From Pseudomonadota bacterium (GTDB lineage: Bacteria > Pseudomonadota > Gammaproteobacteria > Steroidobacterales > Steroidobacteraceae): a DNA stretch of 59,191 nt. This document shows, piece by piece, positions 31,995 to 39,340 of this stretch; the stretch's first letter is position 1; each line of letters starts with the position of its first letter. The stretch covers positions 1 to 59,191 of the forward strand of contig JAFAGC010000065.1 of assembly GCA_023423065.1 (NCBI GenBank), read 5' to 3'. Under the pieces are notes generated by a model. It searched no databases. It worked only from the letters and a program-made list of their open reading frames with translations, and was not told where the DNA came from. The position numbers and the translations under genes are program-made.

Positions 31995-33362
31995 GTGCCT
32001 GCCTTTCGTTTCGTTCGCGGTGGCGGCATCGCCGCGCTGCTTTCGCTGTTTCTCGCGGCCTGTGGTGGCGGAAGCGACCAGGCGCCGGCGCCGAACAAAC
32101 CACCCGCCATCGCGCAGTTCAGCGCAGATCGCGCGGCCTATTCCATCGGGGAGCGCGCGCAGTTGACGGCGCGATTCGAGAATGGCACGGCACGAATCCT
32201 GCCGGGAAATATCGCCGTGCAGAGCGGCCAGGGGGTGATGTCTCACCCGCTCGTCTACGGTCCGAATGAATTCGAACTCATCGTCACCAACGGCGGTGAG
32301 ACCGTCAGGCGCACGATCGTCCTGAACGCGACCTACCGCGATCGCATGCGCAGCGTGGAGGCGCCATTTGCGCGCGCGGAACACCGGGCCGTCCGATTGT
32401 CCGATGGGCGCGTCCTGTTCGTGGGAGGTGAAGATGCTTCGGCCGCGCTTCCGAACTCGCTGTGGGTATTCGATCCGCTGACCGAACGGTTCAGCAACTA
32501 CGGCGCGAGTCTCAGCACCGGCCGTATCGGTTTCGTGGCGGTCACGCTATACAACGGCGACGTATTCGTTGCAGGCGGTGAGCGTGGACTGGCCACGGCG
32601 CCGAGTGCGGAAATAATCCGCACCTCGGACCGCACCGTGGTCCCGACCGCGATGCCCATGCAGCGCGCCCGCACGTGGTCGGCAGCGTCATTGCTGATGG
32701 ACGGAAAAGTCTTCATCAGTGGCGGCACTGCAATCGCGGCGAGCGATACAGTCGAAGTGTTCGACCCTGCGACCGGCACGTTCACACTTCTGCCGGGACG
32801 CCTGTCGGTGGGGCGGTACGCGCACACGTCAGTCCGCATCGATTCGCGGCGAATCCTGATCTACGGCGGTTTCTCGCTCGACGGTGATATGCCCCCGCCG
32901 GAGATATACGATCCGGTGGATGGCGTCAGCCATCCGTTGCAGCCGGTCGAGGCGAACGCGCGCGGCAATCATCAGGCGCACACGATGCAGGATGGCGGCG
33001 TCCTCATCGTCGGCGGCGAAGATTCGGATTCGGTTCCGCTGACTTCCGTGCTGCGATTCGATCCCGCTACCGGCGTCATCGCGCCTTTCGCCCATCTCGC
33101 GACACCACGAACTTTTTTCGGACTCGGTCGGCTCTCCGACGCACGAGTGCTGCTGGTGGGCGGTGTGATGGGGCAGTCACAGGGCGATGTCGCGAACACG
33201 ACTGAGTCGTTTGCGCTGGACAGGACCCGGCGCGACGGGCCCGCGATGAGTCAGTCGCGCTGGCATCACTCCGTCACACCGCTCGTCGACGGCCGCCTGC
33301 TCATCGTCGGCGGGCTCGGACCCGACCGTATGCCGATACGCGGGGCGGAGATCTACGAGTAG
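31995..33362 (+). CDS. Kelch-repeat lipoprotein
   Basis: This 455-residue lipoprotein has the lipobox LFLAACGGG with the lipidated Cys near residue 23, after a short basic and hydrophobic lead. An N-terminal Ig-like segment (about 35-110) is followed by about six kelch-type repeats, e.g. DGRVLFVGGEDAS, NGDVFVAGGERG, DGKVFISGGTA, SRRILIYGGFS, DGGVLIVGGEDS, DARVLLVGGVMG and DGRLLIVGGLGP. Together they should form a beta-propeller at the cell surface or in the periplasm. The start is GTG at 31995. No catalytic residues of galactose oxidase are evident, so binding is the safer guess. Confidence 0.82.
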   Translation: MPAFRFVRGGGIAALLSLFLAACGGGSDQAPAPNKPPAIAQFSADRAAYSIGERAQLTARFENGTARILPGNIAVQSGQGVMSHPLVYGPNEFELIVTNGGETVRRTIVLNATYRDRMRSVEAPFARAEHRAVRLSDGRVLFVGGEDASAALPNSLWVFDPLTERFSNYGASLSTGRIGFVAVTLYNGDVFVAGGERGLATAPSAEIIRTSDRTVVPTAMPMQRARTWSAASLLMDGKVFISGGTAIAASDTVEVFDPATGTFTLLPGRLSVGRYAHTSVRIDSRRILIYGGFSLDGDMPPPEIYDPVDGVSHPLQPVEANARGNHQAHTMQDGGVLIVGGEDSDSVPLTSVLRFDPATGVIAPFAHLATPRTFFGLGRLSDARVLLVGGVMGQSQGDVANTTESFALDRTRRDGPAMSQSRWHHSVTPLVDGRLLIVGGLGPDRMPIRGAEIYE

Positions 33363-33446
33363 GCGCTGACAGAATCGCGACAATTCACGGAACCGGCCGC
33401 GCGACCATCCGCCAAGAAGAACGTATTCGAGTGCAAGGGTGGGGAA

Positions 33447-34469
33447 ATGATGCTGGAGAGAACTTGCGCAATCGCCTTGTGCGCTTCCATCGCGCTGACG
33501 ACGGTGGCAGTGCATGCCGAAGATGGATTCGGCACCGTGAAATTCACGGTCGAAGTAACCGGAACGCACAATGTTCCGCACGCCGACGGCGGATTCAGGA
33601 ATACGAAGAAGACCCGTGTGTTTCGGGGACAGGCGCGTTTGAAGTATGCGGGAGAAGGCTTCTCCGCTCCGGCCGCGCGCGGCTTCGACCGTGCGAGCTT
33701 CGAGCGTCAGAAGGACGCCTGCGAGCAGGCGAGTTCGGACGAGAACGACATCGCAAGCTGCCAGGATGAAGTCCAGAAGCGGCAGAACGCGGCAGAGCGC
33801 GCTGCCTTCCAAGGCAACGTGGCCGGTTCCTCGATGAATGCGGCGCGCACCGATGTGTGGGCGAACGATCGCTGCTTCGGAGAAATCGAGGTTGCGGACA
33901 AGGGGATATATCGCCGGCTCAATCCGCATGAGGGCGGAATGCGCGAAGTACCGACCTCGGTGAGCGCAAAACACGTCGTCGAGGCGGATGCGGCCGGCGG
34001 CGATGGTTGTTCGTTCAGCCTCGTCTACAACCCGGCGAATCAGACGGTCGAGATCAATGTCGATCCGGGTCCGCTGAGAATGGCGGTGACGGAGACGACG
34101 AACATCTCCGCCGTGAAGACGCACATCAATCCTTTCGCATGGACGGCGCTGCGAAAGTTCGAGAAGTCGAACATCAAAGTCAGCGGCACGCGCAATGGCC
34201 ACTCCGGCTCATGGAGTGAAAGTGGCGGCAATCCGGTGGAGCTGGCGGGTCAGGCGCGCGCCGCGGGCGAATTCGTCGAGACGAGTACGCGGGTTACGTG
34301 GCACTTCACCGGGGCGCCCGTTGCGCCGAAGGGGCCGCCGCAGTCGGTTCCACAAGACACCGATCCGCTGGGTGGCTGTCTTCAGGAGGAAAAGAAGGCA
34401 GGTCGGGAGCAGCCCGATCCACTGAAGCTGATGGAGTGTGTCGAGAAGAAATCGAAAGGGAAGCGGTAG
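33447..34469 (+). CDS. Secreted protein of unknown function
   Basis: This 340-residue exported protein has a signal peptide (MMLERTCAIALCASIALTTV, cut near VHA-ED) preceded by a GGGTGGGG ribosome site. I do not recognise a family. The mature part has six or more cysteines, a helical, charged stretch (about residues 85-130, DEVQKRQNAAERAAF), beta segments, and a Lys/Glu-rich tail (LMECVEKKSKGKR). It is probably periplasmic. It lies 85 bases after the kelch lipoprotein in the same direction, so they may be transcribed together. The hairpin at 34498-34531 would end the transcript. Confidence 0.65.
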   Translation: MMLERTCAIALCASIALTTVAVHAEDGFGTVKFTVEVTGTHNVPHADGGFRNTKKTRVFRGQARLKYAGEGFSAPAARGFDRASFERQKDACEQASSDENDIASCQDEVQKRQNAAERAAFQGNVAGSSMNAARTDVWANDRCFGEIEVADKGIYRRLNPHEGGMREVPTSVSAKHVVEADAAGGDGCSFSLVYNPANQTVEINVDPGPLRMAVTETTNISAVKTHINPFAWTALRKFEKSNIKVSGTRNGHSGSWSESGGNPVELAGQARAAGEFVETSTRVTWHFTGAPVAPKGPPQSVPQDTDPLGGCLQEEKKAGREQPDPLKLMECVEKKSKGKR

Positions 34470-34497
34470 CCGGATCCGGTTCTTTCCCGGTAGAAGA

Positions 34498-34531
34498 CCC
34501 AGGTCAGGTCCGGGGAAGGACCTGACCTGGG
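34498..34531. terminator. Strong 14-bp inverted repeat between convergent genes
   Basis: CCCAGGTCAGGTCC (34498-34511) and GGACCTGACCTGGG (34518-34531) form a perfect 14-bp stem with a GGGGAA loop. It lies between a plus-strand gene ending at 34469 and a minus-strand gene ending at 34569. There is no T run, so it may be a bidirectional terminator or a REP-like element. Confidence 0.6.
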
Positions 34532-34568
34532 CGCAAAGGCTCACGAGTGCGTGAGCATCACCAGCTAA

Positions 34569-36572
34569 CTATTGCTGCGACGGAGGAGGAGCTCCGACGT
34601 TGATCGGCTCGAGATTCAAGACGACCGTCGGACTCCAGTCACCGCCCGAACCACCACCGCCGAAATTGGCGATGTGGAATCGCACCTGGATCGGATTTTC
34701 GGTGTCGGTGGAGATGAAGCCCGGACCCGCGCCGTCGCCGGCGAAGCCGTCCTGGAGTCCCACGGCCGTGAAGTACGCCCTGGTCGCCGCGCCCTTCATT
34801 TCGGGGTTCTTGCAGCCAGGATTCGTCACGGAGCCCTGGTAGACGAGGGGGCTCTTCTGGATGGGCGACGGGAACCATTCGTTGTTGTTGGCCGGAATCG
34901 TAATGGTCTGGCCCGGGATCGGAACAGACAGCGTGTACGACGTGTTGTCGCCACAGGTGATGTCGATCTCGACCTTCGAGTTCAGCACCTGGATGGTCGC
35001 CTCCGGATGGTCGGTGGGCATGCTGATCGCAAACCCCGCCATGATGGGATCGCCGGTGCTGATCCTGCGAACCTGGGTGTTCGTGATCAGGTCCACCGTT
35101 CCGCCCGTATTCCAGTTGTTCGGGAATTCAGGCTTGTTGCTTCCCCACCAGGCCGTCCACCGGCCGTAATCCATCGTGTTGAAGAGATACGGATAGTTAG
35201 TCGGATGGCGGTTGCCGTCGCGGCCGATGTAGCGCCCGGTGTTGTTGCCATGGGGCAGGTAGTACGGAGGCGCAATCTGCTGCTGGACGTACGGGTTCGG
35301 CGCGACCTTGATGTTGGTATCGACGTCGTGACCCAGCAGGAACCGGTCGATGAAGGCCTGAACCTGGACCCGCTGGTCGTTCGGAATGGCGCAGTGGCCA
35401 TGGTCGCCGTCGATGACCCAACCGAGCCGGTCGCCGATGCCGAACTCGTTGTACACACGCTCCGCTGCCCGTGCCGAGACATACCCGGCGCCGTTGCCCA
35501 GCCAGTAGTAGCCCGTGTTACCGGTGTGCAGGACCGCCCTCGGCGCGATCATGGCAAGCACCATGTGCTGGTCGAACGGAAGCTTGTAGACGTTGGAGCC
35601 GGAGAACTGGGCCAACTGGCCGCTGAACCAGCCGTAGTTGGTGTTTTCGATTTTTTCCACCGCACCGCCGCCGCCGTTGGGTCCGGCTTCGACATTCTGG
35701 TTGAAACGCCAGGACGGGACGCCACCGCCACCGTTTTCCTGGGCGATCGTCAGGGCGACGCGCTCGTCCATGGCTCCGGCGTAGAGCGCTTCTTTTCCGC
35801 CGAAGGAGCATCCGGTCACCGCCGAGCGGGCGGTATTGAGCGGAAGCAAGGTGCCGGGCTGGCTGGAAAGCTTTTCGATGGCGTCGATGACGCGGCTCAC
35901 GCCCCAGGACCATGCGGCGTATTGGCCCGAGTTGCTGCCACCTTTGCCGTGGTTGGGAGCCACGTTGCAGGCCGCTCCGGCGCACAGGTCGGGATACAGC
36001 GAATAGAACGCCGTCAGGATCTGGTTGTTGTTGAACGAGATCTTCGTGACGTTGGTGAGAAGGGCGGCCGGGACGCTTCCGGTGCCGGTACCGTTGAAGC
36101 CGATGATGTAGGGGAAGGGAGCGGACCCCGTCGCCGGGAAGGTGACCGTATGGGTCTGCGTTGCCGTGACCCCATTCCTCGTCACAGTGACCGTCAGCGT
36201 TCCCTGCAGGGCATTGGTGGGGTTCGGCACGAAGGTGCCGTCGACGGTGCAGTCGCGGCAGTCCGGCTTGGGTCCGAGCATGTACTTCTGGACCGCGCCA
36301 AAGATTTCGTTACGCCGCCTTTCCCAGCTCGAGAAGCTGGTGTCGCGTTTTCCGTCCTTGTAGAAGAGGAAGGGATCCGGCAATGGCCTGACGATCGGGA
36401 GCAGATCGAACGAGGGAAACGTCGGCGCCGGGTAATGCGCGCCCGTGTTTTCCACGTTGTAAACCAAGGGTGGCGGGTCATCGGCACCTGCCGAGACCAT
36501 TGGAACCAGCGTCAGCGCCAGACACGCCTTGGCGAGCTTTTTGAGACTGAATCTATTTGGAGACCTGTACAC
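34569..36572 (-). CDS. Secreted glucuronoyl methylesterase, CE15 family, with C-terminal extension
   Basis: CE15 enzymes cleave the ester between lignin alcohols and 4-O-methyl-glucuronate on xylan. The start is GTG at 36572 with GAGGG 8 bases upstream, then a signal peptide (about residues 1-28, KLAKACLALTLVPMVSAGA). The catalytic serine is Ser256 in AVTGCSFGGKEALYAGAMDE, the acidic residue is Glu279 in TIAQENGGGG, and the His lies in IDGDHGHCAIP (about 391-393), all matching the family triad. Residues about 425-667 extend past the catalytic fold with two or more beta-rich parts ending in a Gly-rich segment; I do not recognise them. Together with the GH11 xylanase at 15.3 kb it forms a glucuronoxylan-attacking pair. 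Confidence 0.9.
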   Translation of the reverse strand: MYRSPNRFSLKKLAKACLALTLVPMVSAGADDPPPLVYNVENTGAHYPAPTFPSFDLLPIVRPLPDPFLFYKDGKRDTSFSSWERRRNEIFGAVQKYMLGPKPDCRDCTVDGTFVPNPTNALQGTLTVTVTRNGVTATQTHTVTFPATGSAPFPYIIGFNGTGTGSVPAALLTNVTKISFNNNQILTAFYSLYPDLCAGAACNVAPNHGKGGSNSGQYAAWSWGVSRVIDAIEKLSSQPGTLLPLNTARSAVTGCSFGGKEALYAGAMDERVALTIAQENGGGGVPSWRFNQNVEAGPNGGGGAVEKIENTNYGWFSGQLAQFSGSNVYKLPFDQHMVLAMIAPRAVLHTGNTGYYWLGNGAGYVSARAAERVYNEFGIGDRLGWVIDGDHGHCAIPNDQRVQVQAFIDRFLLGHDVDTNIKVAPNPYVQQQIAPPYYLPHGNNTGRYIGRDGNRHPTNYPYLFNTMDYGRWTAWWGSNKPEFPNNWNTGGTVDLITNTQVRRISTGDPIMAGFAISMPTDHPEATIQVLNSKVEIDITCGDNTSYTLSVPIPGQTITIPANNNEWFPSPIQKSPLVYQGSVTNPGCKNPEMKGAATRAYFTAVGLQDGFAGDGAGPGFISTDTENPIQVRFHIANFGGGGSGGDWSPTVVLNLEPINVGAPPPSQQ

Positions 36573-36979
36573 GGTGTTTCCCTCGTTGAGTGGCTATCCG
36601 ATTACTGAGACGCACGAGATATGGAATACCGTGGTAATTGGTAAGGCCATTACAACGTGCGGTCTGGCCAGTTACACTGGGGTCGGGCGACCCACGTATC
36701 GAGCGGCACTACCGGGCTTTTGCCGGGGTCGCTGTGCTGCGAGTCCGTGTACATGTACGTATTGCCAAGGCGTTGCAGGTGCCTCTTCGAGGCGAGGGAT
36801 CCGGGCTGCCGGAAAATGTCGGGCGCGATGAAGGGTAGTTAGACGCAGCGGCGGGAGAAGTCCGATCGCTTCATCGAGTGCAACGACCAGGAGTGGCCGC
36901 ACCAGGCGATCTGAAGGTGTCACCCATGTCATCGGTATGAAACGTTACCGATGTGTCCAGAACGGGCCCCTTTGAAAAT
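36573..36979. other. Upstream region of the glucuronoyl esterase, no gene seen
   Basis: No gene is supported in these 400 bases. They hold an AT-richer stretch around 36600-36680 (GTAAT at 36633 with ATTAC at 36648) and the inverted repeat at 36931-36952. The promoter of the esterase must be here. Confidence 0.45.
36931..36952. promoter_or_regulatory. Operator-like inverted repeat upstream of the esterase
   Basis: ATCGGTA (36931-36937) and TACCGAT (36946-36952) form a perfect 7-bp inverted repeat with an 8-base spacer containing GAAACG. It could be a regulator site for the esterase 360 bases away or part of the end of the tRNA-Pro transcript. Confidence 0.35.
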
Positions 36980-37056
36980 TGGTCGGGGTGAGAGGATTTG
37001 AACCTCCGACTCCTACGTCCCGAACGTAGTGCTCTACCAGGCTGAGCTACACCCCG
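36980..37056 (-). tRNA. tRNA-Pro (anticodon CGG)
   Basis: This is a full 77-base cloverleaf on the minus strand. The acceptor stem is CGGGGTG/CACCCCG, the D arm GTAGCTCAGCCTGGTAGAGC, the anticodon stem CTACG/CGTAG around loop TTCGGGA (anticodon CGG), and the T arm includes GGTTCAAATCC. CCA is encoded at the 3' end (36982-36980). Confidence 0.96.
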
Positions 37057-37234
37057 AATCTACGGACCCGGTGCCTGCCGGTTCTGGGACCGGGCGGGTT
37101 GCAGCGGGGCGCGCAGTCTACTGAAGCGCTCCGCGCGGTTCAATTGAAACGACGTTATCTCGTTGAATTCCGGGCTCGAATTGCGGGTCCCGGGCGGCCT
37201 CGTGACAATAGCCGGGGATCCCGGAGGTGAATTC

Positions 37235-37990
37235 ATGGCCGCACGCACGTTCAAGCTCCTGACCGTGCTCGCATTGGCGGGCGCCGCGGGCATGGCGCAG
37301 GCCGAGGCGCCGAACGGTTCGAAGCCTTCTTGGGCCCGGAAGGGTCAGCCGCTCGAACTGGAATGCGGGGGAGGAGCGCAGGGCAGTGCCGCCGCAGCGC
37401 ATGGAGACGCCTGGGTAATCCTCGAATGCGCTGACGAGGGCATCCTGCGAGTCCTCTATAAGAAGAATGACGGCCCAAACCTGCGGCTGGACGTCCCGTG
37501 GAAGGAACTCGACGAGGGCGCGTGGCGGCCGCGCGAAATCCTCTGGTCGCCGGATGGCCTCGCGTTCCTGATCAATGGCTCAGGCAAGCCGGGCACGCGC
37601 ACCGATTTCCAGCTCTTCCGGGTCGAGCAGGACGAACTGGTGCTCGACGCGATCTCGAATGCCGCGCGGCACGACATGGTCGAGCGGCTCGCGCGCTGCT
37701 GGCCGTACATCCGCGAAATCGCCGGCCCCGAGCCGCGATTCAACACGTTCGCGGTGGGCTGGAAAGACGACACGCTCGACGTGGTCGCCGAGGTCCCGTG
37801 CGACTCGCACTACGAAAACAGCATGTGTTCCGTGTACGGCTACGAAATGAACGCGCGCACGGGCGCCATCGCGCGGGTGCTGTCGGCCGCCGAGGTGAAC
37901 AACACCTGGTATCCGCACATGAGCTGGAGCATGGCGGCATCGGACCTGCCGAGCTGCCATCCGAACACGGGCAAGGTGGTAGATAGATGA
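37235..37990 (+). CDS. Secreted protein of unknown function, coupled to the DUF418 gene
   Basis: This 251-residue exported protein has a signal peptide (MAARTFKLLTVLALAGAAGM, cut near AQA-EA). The ATG at 37235 has GGAGGTGA 6 bases upstream and is chosen over the frame start at 37163. The body looks like a beta-rich, WD- or TolB-like segment (ILWSPDGLAFLINGSGKPGT) with four cysteines; no family is recognised. The stop overlaps the next start (ATGA at 37987), so it is co-translated with the membrane protein that follows. Confidence 0.68.
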   Translation: MAARTFKLLTVLALAGAAGMAQAEAPNGSKPSWARKGQPLELECGGGAQGSAAAAHGDAWVILECADEGILRVLYKKNDGPNLRLDVPWKELDEGAWRPREILWSPDGLAFLINGSGKPGTRTDFQLFRVEQDELVLDAISNAARHDMVERLARCWPYIREIAGPEPRFNTFAVGWKDDTLDVVAEVPCDSHYENSMCSVYGYEMNARTGAIARVLSAAEVNNTWYPHMSWSMAASDLPSCHPNTGKVVDR

Positions 37991-39249
37991 ACGAACGGGG
38001 CGCCGCTGCCGGAATCGCGGCGCCCGTCTCGCAGGCGGAGCGCGTCGAGCTGCTGGACGTCTTGCGCGGCGTCGCGCTGTTCGGCGTGTTCCTGATGAAC
38101 TTCACGGCATTCGCGGATGCGGGCGTGATGGCGACCGAGCAGCAGATGGCGGCGCTGCCGACGGCGCAGCTCGACTACGTGCTCGCCGAGGTGCTCGCCG
38201 CGCTCGTGATGGACAAGGCGAACACGTTGTTCGCGTTCCTGTTCGGCCTCGGCTTCTACCTGCAGATGCACCGGCTCGAGGCGCGCGGCGTCGACTTCGA
38301 GCCGCTGTTCAGGCGCCGCATGACGGTGCTGCTGGCGTTCGGCATCCTGCACTTCGTGTTCCTGTGGACCTGGGACATCCTGCATCTCTACGCGCTCGCG
38401 GGATTCGTGTTGCTCGCGTTCCGCTCGATGAGCAACCGCGACCTTCTCGGGATCGGCATCATCTGCGCCGTGCTGGCGCGCACCGCGCAGAAGGCGTTCG
38501 ACGCGTTCGGTTCCGCATCGACCTGGACAGGCGCGCCGGATCCCGAAGTCGAGGCGGCCGTGCTCGAGCGCCAGCAACTCGCGCACTCGGGCGATTACTT
38601 CGGGATCCTCGGCAATTTTCTCGACCTGGCGCTCGTCCAGTACATCCTGAGCGGCGCGATTCTCGGCTGGCTGCTGTATGCGCTGGGAAGGTTCTTCATC
38701 GGTGCGTGGGTGGGGCGGCATGGGTGGATAGTCCGGGCGCGCGACTATCTGCCGGGCTGGCGGCGCGTGCTGAGGTGGGCGTTGCCGGTCGGCTTGCTGA
38801 TCGAAGGCATCGCGACGTTCGTCTGGCTGTCGCCCGTGTTTCCGGAGGGCGCATACCGCCAGTTCGTCGCCGACGCGCTGCACCTCGGGGCGGTGCCGGT
38901 GCTCGCGGCCGGCTATGTCTCGGCCGTGGTCGTCGGATTCCACGCGCCGCTCGGCCGGCGGCTGCTCGCGCCGTTCGCCGCGGCCGGGCGCATGGCCCTG
39001 ACTAACTACGTCAGCCAGAGCTTCGTCATGGGATTCGTTTTGTTCGGGGTCGGGCCGGGCCTGGCGCTCGCGGGCCGGATCGGCACGGCCGGGATCACGG
39101 GCATCGTGATCGCGTGTTTCGCGCTGCAGATCGTGCTCAGTCGGCTGTGGTTGTCGCAATTCCAATACGGTCCGCTCGAATGGCTGTGGCGCGCGCTGAC
39201 CTACGGCAACCTGCCGCGGCTGCGCGCGGGATCCGCCGCGGAACCGTAG
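37987..39249 (+). CDS. DUF418 (YeiB-type) membrane protein
   Basis: This 420-residue inner-membrane protein has about ten hydrophobic segments. Family marks are the N-terminal ERVELLDVLRGVALFGVFLM, the MDKANTLFAFLFGLGFYLQM segment, and in the C-terminal DUF418 domain GRMALTNYVSQSFVMGFVLF and PLEWLWRALTYG. It resembles acyltransferase-3-like membrane proteins, but the function is unknown. It overlaps the preceding secreted protein gene by 4 bases. Confidence 0.88.
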   Translation: MNERGAAAGIAAPVSQAERVELLDVLRGVALFGVFLMNFTAFADAGVMATEQQMAALPTAQLDYVLAEVLAALVMDKANTLFAFLFGLGFYLQMHRLEARGVDFEPLFRRRMTVLLAFGILHFVFLWTWDILHLYALAGFVLLAFRSMSNRDLLGIGIICAVLARTAQKAFDAFGSASTWTGAPDPEVEAAVLERQQLAHSGDYFGILGNFLDLALVQYILSGAILGWLLYALGRFFIGAWVGRHGWIVRARDYLPGWRRVLRWALPVGLLIEGIATFVWLSPVFPEGAYRQFVADALHLGAVPVLAAGYVSAVVVGFHAPLGRRLLAPFAAAGRMALTNYVSQSFVMGFVLFGVGPGLALAGRIGTAGITGIVIACFALQIVLSRLWLSQFQYGPLEWLWRALTYGNLPRLRAGSAAEP

Positions 39250-39340
39250 TCCTGATCGGCGATCACATCGCCCGGTCTGATTAGCGGCCGAGGCCGCCGC
39301 GCCTCATACTCTTCGCATCCGGCTGGCGGAGTTCTGCGTC

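Noticed and set aside
34572..36608. Open frame of 678 residues on the plus strand opposite the CE15 gene
   Set aside because: It is Arg/Val-rich with no family features, while the minus strand has a signal peptide and a full CE15 triad. It is a GC-driven shadow.
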